Assembly: GCA_031264885.1 (NCBI GenBank)
Contig: JAISDM010000110.1
Coordinates: 1 to 10,579, forward strand
From: Peptococcaceae bacterium
Lineage (GTDB): Bacteria; Bacillota; Peptococcia; DRI-13; UBA5745
Reading direction: 5' to 3'
Length of the DNA: 10,579 nt
The position numbers were made by a program, and so were the translations under genes. Positions 6,430-10,579 of the stretch are shown in pieces; the stretch's first letter is position 1; every line of letters starts with the position of its first letter. The notes below the pieces were generated by a model. It searched no databases. It saw nothing but the letters and a program-made list of their open reading frames with translations, and was not told the DNA's origin.

Positions 6430-8752
6430 AATCGCGGTTTACGGCAAGGGCGGCATCGGCAAATCCACGATCAGCGCGAATTTATCCGCGGCCCTGACGG
6501 AGGCAGGCGTTCATGTGCTGCAAATCGGCTGCGACCCGAAGCACGATTCTACCCGTCTGCTGACGCGCGGGCAAAAAATCACAACCGTCCTTGATTATAT
6601 GCGTGTCACAGGTCACGCGGACTGCCGGATAAAAGACGTGCTGTTCGAGGGCTACGCGGGCATAGGCTGTGTGGAAGCGGGCGGCCCTAAGCCGGGCGTG
6701 GGCTGCGCGGGCAGGGGGATCATCTCCGCCTTCGAGCTGCTGGAGCGCTTTCATGTGGAGGATCATTACGACGCCGCGATCTACGACGTGCTGGGGGATG
6801 TGGTTTGCGGCGGTTTTGCCGTGCCCATCCGGCGGGAATACGCGGATACGATATTCATCGTCACCTCCGGTGAGTTCATGGCGCTGTACGCGGCAAACAA
6901 CATCCTGCGCGGGATCCGCAATTATGACGGCGAGGAGCGGCGTGTGGCGGGCGTCGTTTACAACCGGCGCGACGTCGGCGGCGAGGACGAGCGCGTCGCG
7001 CGCTTTGCCGAAGCCGTGGGGCTGCCGGTATGCGCGGTCGTTCCCCGAAGCGGCGCCTTTGCCCGGTGCGAGGCGGAAAACAGAACACTGATCGAAGCGG
7101 GTTACGAGCCCGCCGGCGTTTTCAGGGATCTGGCGCGGACGGTCCTCAGCGGCCTTCGGCTTCATGAAGCCATCCCCCTGACGGACGACGGCCTGGAAAG
7201 CGTCGTATTCGGAACAGGCGGCGCGGTCAGCCCGGCCTCCGTGCCGGCGGGCGCGGCGAGTCCGGCAGCGCCAACAGGCTCAGCGGACGCGGTGAACCCG
7301 GCAGAGCCAACAGGCTCGGCAAACGCGGCGAACCCGGCGCCCCCGGCGGAAGCGGACAACGCCGCCGCAGGCAACGCCGCGGACGAATCGGAACCCGCCG
7401 CCGCCGCGGACGACGGCTGGAAGCGGACGCGCGGCGAAAACGCCTCCGGGGAGCTGGTATCCCTCAACGTATTGTACGACGACCCGCTGCACGGCTGCGC
7501 CTTCAACGGCGCGGTCACAATGGGCGTCCATCTGACGGACGCGGTGATCCTCGCCCACGCGCCGCAAAGCTGCGCGTACATTTCATATCAGACAATCAGC
7601 TCGTCAGGCAGGCGGGGGCTGTTTGAGCGCGGCGCGCTGCTGCCCAGCGCCGTATCGCCCAACCTGGAATGCAGTTTTATGGACGAAAACGACGTAATCT
7701 TCGGCGGCGCTGACAAATTGGAAGCCAAGGTGCTTGAGATCAAGAAAAAGAAACCCAAGGCGATCGTGGTCGTCAGCTCTTGCCCCTCCGGTATCATCGG
7801 GGACGACATCAGCCGCGTGTTGCGCCACGCCGACGCGGATACGCCCATTATCCCGGTCAAAACCGACGGCAATCTCACCGGCGACTATTTGCAGGGCATG
7901 TTGGAAGTGTACACGTCCCTGGCGCGCGGGATCATCAAACGGGACGCCGAAACCGTTCCGGATACGGTGAACGTCGTCTTTGAAAAAGTGGTGGCAAAGA
8001 ACACAGGCTCCAATTTCAAGGTCATTGAAGGATTTCTGCGGCGGCTGGGCCTCAGCGTGAACTGTCGCTTCTTGTGTGAGACGACCTTTGACCGGCTGCG
8101 GAACTTCACCTCCGCGCCGCTCAGTCTGCTGGCGTATAACGACTATACGGGCCGGCTGCTTCAGAGGTTTTTCACCGATGAATACGGCTGTACCTTCTTG
8201 GATGAGGGCTTCCCCGTGGGTTTTGACGAGACAAAAAACTGGATCCTCCATGTGGCGGATTTTTTTGGCAAAAACCGCGCGGCGGAGGACATCATCCGGG
8301 AATGCGAAAACGGTTACCGGGAACGGATGGACGCCCTGAAACCGGTTCTGCGGGGCCGCAGGCTGATGGTCGTCACGTTTAACCACAACATCGACTGGAT
8401 ATTAAAGGCGGCCATGGACGCGGGCATGGAGATCGTGAAGATCGGCATACTGAAATTCTCCCAGGACGCCGGGTTTGTAACCAGACTCGGGGCGGATCTG
8501 AACGTGGAAGAGGATTACGACGGAAGCAGCCGCGGCGCCGATATACTCAAATACCGTCCGGACGTCATGCTGACCAATTACAGCTTCGCGAACGAATCGG
8601 CGGCCGTTTTGTCGGATACGATCCCTATGTGCCCCGACGTGGGCTTTTATTCCGGGCTGGATATGACCGGCCGCTGGGCCGCCTTACTGGAAAACAATCT
8701 GCGCGGGGAGTGGATGGACGATCAGCGATTCGTTAACAAATATTACGCCTGA
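6419..8752 (+). CDS. NifH-NifD fusion: Fe protein joined to nitrogenase-like component 1 alpha-type subunit
   Basis: 777 residues. Residues 1-~262 are a complete NifH/BchL-type Fe protein: P-loop GKGGIGKST (9-17), DPKHDST (39-45), GVGCAGRG with Cys96 and Arg99, and DVLGDVVCGG with Cys130. The two cysteines are the [4Fe-4S] ligands of the Fe-protein dimer. Residues ~266-340 are an Ala/Pro/Gly/Asn linker with a 12-residue repeat. Residues ~345-777 are a NifD-like subunit with GCAFNGA (Cys360), HAPQSCAY (Cys385) and SSCPSGIIGDD (Cys455), matching the three alpha-subunit P-cluster cysteines. The FeMo-cofactor cysteine position reads LLAYND (Tyr573), and the cofactor histidine region reads VGFYSGLD (Ser745), so both ligands seem absent. 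Start: GAAGGGG four bases upstream of ATG 6419. The next frame (NifK-like) follows without a gap. It should transfer electrons, driven by ATP, to an unknown substrate. Family assignment is certain; the reaction is not. Confidence 0.95.
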   Translation: MLNKIAVYGKGGIGKSTISANLSAALTEAGVHVLQIGCDPKHDSTRLLTRGQKITTVLDYMRVTGHADCRIKDVLFEGYAGIGCVEAGGPKPGVGCAGRGIISAFELLERFHVEDHYDAAIYDVLGDVVCGGFAVPIRREYADTIFIVTSGEFMALYAANNILRGIRNYDGEERRVAGVVYNRRDVGGEDERVARFAEAVGLPVCAVVPRSGAFARCEAENRTLIEAGYEPAGVFRDLARTVLSGLRLHEAIPLTDDGLESVVFGTGGAVSPASVPAGAASPAAPTGSADAVNPAEPTGSANAANPAPPAEADNAAAGNAADESEPAAAADDGWKRTRGENASGELVSLNVLYDDPLHGCAFNGAVTMGVHLTDAVILAHAPQSCAYISYQTISSSGRRGLFERGALLPSAVSPNLECSFMDENDVIFGGADKLEAKVLEIKKKKPKAIVVVSSCPSGIIGDDISRVLRHADADTPIIPVKTDGNLTGDYLQGMLEVYTSLARGIIKRDAETVPDTVNVVFEKVVAKNTGSNFKVIEGFLRRLGLSVNCRFLCETTFDRLRNFTSAPLSLLAYNDYTGRLLQRFFTDEYGCTFLDEGFPVGFDETKNWILHVADFFGKNRAAEDIIRECENGYRERMDALKPVLRGRRLMVVTFNHNIDWILKAAMDAGMEIVKIGILKFSQDAGFVTRLGADLNVEEDYDGSSRGADILKYRPDVMLTNYSFANESAAVLSDTIPMCPDVGFYSGLDMTGRWAALLENNLRGEWMDDQRFVNKYYA
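7271..7342 (+). repeat. 36-base tandem duplication in the NifH-NifD linker
   Basis: Two adjacent 36-base units (7271-7306 and 7307-7342), both beginning CCAACAGGCTC, code for PTGSADAVNPAE and PTGSANAANPAP. Identity is about 28 of 36 bases. The unit keeps the frame, so the linker has grown by in-frame duplication. This supports a flexible tether, not a folded domain. Confidence 0.75.
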
Positions 8753-8801
8753 CAGCCTTTCCGGGATCATTTTCGCCCTGGAGGGCGTCGCCCGGACGAC
8801 G
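8667..8801 (+). other. Open NifK-frame extension without a canonical start; possible recoding or start site
   Basis: After a TGA at 8664-8666 the NifK frame is open and reads ... TNITPDSLSGIIFALEGVARTT (8736-8801) straight into the main frame. ITPDSLSG...ALEGV is what one expects at the N-terminus of NifK-like subunits, so this part should be translated. Yet no ATG, GTG or TTG exists here in this frame; only ATT (8742), ATC (8721, 8697) or CTG (8778) do. The fusion gene ends GCC TGA C (8747-8753). Skipping the T of TGA joins KYYA directly to DSLSG. GGGGAG (8705-8710) precedes an ATG at 8714 that is in the NifD frame. Confidence 0.6.
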
Positions 8802-10010
8802 GTGCTGCTCAACGGCCCCACGGGATGCAAGTTTTACCACAGCGCCATCTCCGACAACCAGATGATCCGGCAGCGCGCGTTCGATCCGCTGCTTTTTCCC
8901 GAGGTATGGTATTTCGGCCAGCCCAGGGTGCCCTGCACCTATTTAGGCAGCCGTGATTATGTGTACGGCAGCCGTGACAAGCTGATGGACGCGCTGCCTT
9001 ATCTGGCCGGCCGCCCGGCCTCCGACCTCATCTGTATCGTGAACTCGCCCGGCGCGGCGCTCATCGGCGACGACCTGCGCGGCATCGTGCGCGAAGCCCT
9101 GCCGGACACGCGCTGTGTTACGGTTGAGACACCGGGCTTCTCAGAGAATATTTTTGCCGGCTATGACCGGGCGGCGCAGGCGCTTCTCAGTCAGCTTGAT
9201 TTTTCCAAAAAAACCGCGCGCCCCGCCACCGTCAACCTGCTGGGCTTATCCATCTTTCATCGGAACTTTCAGGGGGACCTGGCCGAAATGACGCGGCTCC
9301 TGAACCTCTGCGGCTTAGAGGTAAACTGCGCGCTTTTTGCCGGGTACGGTCTGGACGCTGTCCGCGCCATGCCCGAGGCTGCCTTGAACATCGTGCTGTA
9401 TCCCGAATCCGGGCTGACGGCCGCTCAACTGCTGGAAGCGGCATACGGAACCCCGTACACCGTCTGTGACGGCCCGCCCGTGGGATTTTCGGCGACCGAA
9501 GCGCTGATGGCCAGCCTCTGCGGCCGGCTCGGACGGGATGGCGCCGCCTTTGAGGAAGAAAGCGGACGCGCCAGAGGGCGCGCCTATACGCACATTTCCC
9601 GTGTACACTCGCTCAGCGGGCTGCCGAAAGGGGTCAAATTCGCCCTGGAAGGGACCTATTCCGAGCTTTACGCCTACACCCAATTCCTTGTGGGCTATTT
9701 CGGCATGATTTTGGACAGCGTCTCGGTGTTTTGCCCGGAACGCGGCGAATACAAACAAAAATACCTCTCGCTGCTGGATTCTCTGGGCATGTCCGCCGCT
9801 CTGGAGCGCGGATTGCTTGAAACGGACGCGGAGCTGGTCTTCGCCAGCGGCGGCTCAATCGCGGCGCTGAAACTGCGCAAACGGGAATTCACAGGCATAG
9901 AGATCGCCCTCCCGACCCTGGGCTACATCGACGTGCTGCCAAAGGCCAATTTCGGCTTGAGCGGCGCGCTGCTGCTGACGGAGCAGGTGCTGAACGGGCT
10001 GCTGTATTGA
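8802..10010 (+). CDS. NifK-like nitrogenase component 1 beta-type subunit (true N-terminus lies upstream)
   Basis: 402 codons from GTG 8802, the first canonical start, but homologous sequence begins at or before about 8742. Counting from 8802, it has LNGPTGCKFYH (Cys9, equivalent to the second beta P-cluster cysteine), VPCTYLGSRDYVYGSRDKL (Cys45) and NSPGAALIGDDL (Ser82 where NifK has its third cysteine). The first beta cysteine is replaced in DSLSGIIFALEG. At about 420 residues it is shorter than true NifK and closer in size to BchB- or Nfl-type subunits. It should pair with the NifD-like half of the preceding fusion in a cytoplasmic heterotetramer. It is the last gene of the operon; no classical terminator follows, only repeat DNA. 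GTG 8802 is unlikely to be the real start: it falls inside the conserved VLLNGPTGC motif, and the nearest Shine-Dalgarno-like GGAGGG is 16 bases away. Confidence 0.85.
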   Translation: MLLNGPTGCKFYHSAISDNQMIRQRAFDPLLFPEVWYFGQPRVPCTYLGSRDYVYGSRDKLMDALPYLAGRPASDLICIVNSPGAALIGDDLRGIVREALPDTRCVTVETPGFSENIFAGYDRAAQALLSQLDFSKKTARPATVNLLGLSIFHRNFQGDLAEMTRLLNLCGLEVNCALFAGYGLDAVRAMPEAALNIVLYPESGLTAAQLLEAAYGTPYTVCDGPPVGFSATEALMASLCGRLGRDGAAFEEESGRARGRAYTHISRVHSLSGLPKGVKFALEGTYSELYAYTQFLVGYFGMILDSVSVFCPERGEYKQKYLSLLDSLGMSAALERGLLETDAELVFASGGSIAALKLRKREFTGIEIALPTLGYIDVLPKANFGLSGALLLTEQVLNGLLY

Positions 10011-10055
10011 CCGTATCGACCTGCGATTCGTAATTTGGAAATTCGCGTCTGTCAA

Positions 10056-10102
10056 GGACGGGCGGCAGGATGCCGCCCCTACAGGCGCGTCGTTCACGGT
10101 AC
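10056..10102 (-). repeat. Dispersed palindromic intergenic repeat, copy B
   Basis: The reverse complement has the same 47-base layout as 5686-5732: GTACCGTGAAC, 9 variable bases, then GTAGGGGCGGCAT and CTGCCGCCCGTCC with one base changed in the hairpin loop (TCC for TTC). Confidence 0.8.
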
Positions 10103-10103
10103 C

Positions 10104-10127
10104 GTAGGGGCGGCATTCTGCCGCCCG
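10104..10127 (+). repeat. Dispersed palindromic intergenic repeat, copy C (palindromic half)
   Basis: These 24 bases are identical to 5706-5729, with the 8-bp GGGCGGCA/TGCCGCCC stem. The copy is head-to-head with copy B and shares the junction GGTACCG. Confidence 0.8.
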
Positions 10128-10210
10128 AAATCCGGATCCGCTCGCAATTTGCTCAGGCGCATTTCGTTAAACAATGCCAAACTGCGAATCGCAGGTATCG
10201 ACGATGGTAT

Positions 10211-10239
10211 TTGACTTCAATGAAAGTTCATGTTAAAAT
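10211..10239 (+). promoter_or_regulatory. Strong sigma-A promoter for the CobW-type GTPase gene
   Basis: TTGACT (10211-10216), exactly 17 bases, then TAAAAT (10234-10239). Predicted transcription start is near 10246, giving a leader of about 30 bases that contains the Shine-Dalgarno site. This indicates that the GTPase gene is transcribed independently of the nitrogenase-like operon. Confidence 0.8.
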
Positions 10240-10254
10240 ATGGATAAGCGTCAG

Positions 10255-10262
10255 TTGGAGGT
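10255..10262 (+). promoter_or_regulatory. Shine-Dalgarno site deciding the GTPase start
   Basis: TTGGAGGT lies 13 bases before ATG 10276, a long but workable spacing. It lies downstream of the in-frame ATG at 10240, which overlaps the end of the promoter and would be untranscribed. ATG 10276 is therefore the likely start. Confidence 0.6.
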
Positions 10263-10275
10263 AAAAATAATATCC

Positions 10276-10579
10276 ATGAACACTGAGAATACTGAGATTT
10301 TTATCATCGCCGGTTTTTTGGGCGCGGGCAAAACAACGCTGATTCAGAAGCTGCTCAAGGAGGCTTTTCAAGGGAGCAAGGTCGCCCTGGTTGAAAATGA
10401 TTTCGGCGAAATAAACGTAGACGCCGCGCTGCTTAAATCCGGCGGCGTGGAAGTGGCGGAGATCAGCTCAGGCTGCGTCTGCTGCACGCTTCAGGGGGAT
10501 TTTGTCCTTGCGCTGCGGGAGTTAATCAGGCGTCTCGGCCCGGATAAGATCCTTATTGAGCCTTCCGGGGTAAGCAAGC
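10276..10579 (+). CDS. CobW/P47K-family (COG0523, G3E) GTPase, metallochaperone-like (3' end beyond window)
   Basis: The first 101 codons are visible and the frame is open to the right edge. The G3E hallmarks are all present: Walker A GFLGAGKT (13-20), ENDFGE (40-45), the family metal-binding motif GCVCC (66-70; CxCC) and EPSG (95-98). Known family members use GTP hydrolysis to deliver or insert a metal, for example Zn in ZNG1, Co-related steps in CobW, or Fe in nitrile hydratase activators. The CxCC motif is typical of the metal-handling subgroups. It has its own promoter and a 5' leader. Proximity to a nitrogenase-like operon makes a metal-supply role conceivable, but the separate promoter weakens the link. 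The C-terminal CobW domain and the metal specificity cannot be judged here. Confidence 0.95.
   Translation, partial: MNTENTEIFIIAGFLGAGKTTLIQKLLKEAFQGSKVALVENDFGEINVDAALLKSGGVEVAEISSGCVCCTLQGDFVLALRELIRRLGPDKILIEPSGVSK

Larger units (their letters stand above)
10019..10196. repeat. MITE-like element bounded by 20-base terminal inverted repeats
   Basis: 10019-10038 matches the reverse complement of 10177-10196 at 18 of 20 bases (ACCTGCGATTCG perfect, then TTTGG). Between them lie the two facing copies B and C of the dispersed palindromic repeat. No transposase gene is present, and I could not identify a target-site duplication with certainty. It fills most of the gap between the NifK-like gene and the GTPase gene. 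Confidence 0.65.

Noticed and set aside
6482..8386. Minus-strand frames opposite the NifH-NifD fusion
   Set aside because: They are shadows of a gene with clear Fe-protein and NifD motifs on the plus strand.
10070..10264. 64-codon plus-strand frame
   Set aside because: It is made of the palindromic repeat and the promoter region, with no ribosome-binding site.
10240..10275. Upstream in-frame ATG at 10240 for the GTPase (MDKRQLEVKIIS extension)
   Set aside because: It overlaps the last base of the -10 box and precedes the predicted transcription start; the Shine-Dalgarno site fits ATG 10276.

Overview
The window looks like a GC-rich chromosome segment from an uncultured or little-studied anaerobe of the Clostridia (Firmicutes). 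This rests on Shine-Dalgarno sites of the GGAGG kind, a clean sigma-A type promoter, a Gram-positive style giant surface protein with SdrD-like and DUF11-like domains, and a nitrogenase-like gene set of the kind found in strict anaerobes. The taxonomic placement is inference; there is no rRNA or marker gene here.

The left half (1-5165, minus strand) is one open frame that runs off the left edge: the first ~1721 codons of a secreted, multidomain surface protein. It has a signal peptide, a large unrecognised N-terminal region, DUF11-like beta-sandwich modules, one SdrD_B-like module and Pro/Thr-rich stalks. A 658-base divergent intergenic region (5166-5823) follows. It holds two tandem intrinsic-terminator-like hairpins pointing towards the surface protein gene, inside a pair of near-identical 22-base inverted repeats, and one copy of a dispersed palindromic repeat.

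The right half (plus strand) is a compact nitrogenase-like operon: a DUF3786 protein (5824-6429), a 777-residue fusion of a complete NifH-type Fe protein to a NifD-type subunit through an Ala/Pro-rich linker (6419-8752), and a NifK-type subunit (recognisable from about 8742 to 10010). The Fe-protein domain keeps the nucleotide-binding and [4Fe-4S] residues. The NifD-type part keeps the three P-cluster-type cysteines but appears to lack both residues that hold the FeMo cofactor in true nitrogenase. This therefore looks like an uncharacterised nitrogenase-like reductase, not a nitrogen-fixing enzyme. The NifK-type frame has no ATG, GTG or TTG upstream of its conserved N-terminal motif and lies in the +1 frame directly after the UGA-C stop of the fusion. 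This raises +1 recoding (an H-D-K triple fusion), a non-canonical start, or a sequence indel.

A 265-base intergenic stretch (10011-10275) carries two more copies of the dispersed repeat between 20-base terminal inverted repeats. It ends in a strong promoter for a separate gene (10276 to the right edge), which encodes a COG0523/CobW-type G3E GTPase, a metallochaperone family. A plausible reading is that DUF3786, the H-D fusion and the K subunit form one ATP-dependent metalloenzyme, with the CobW-type GTPase possibly handling a metal for it or for another enzyme. The substrate cannot be read from the sequence.
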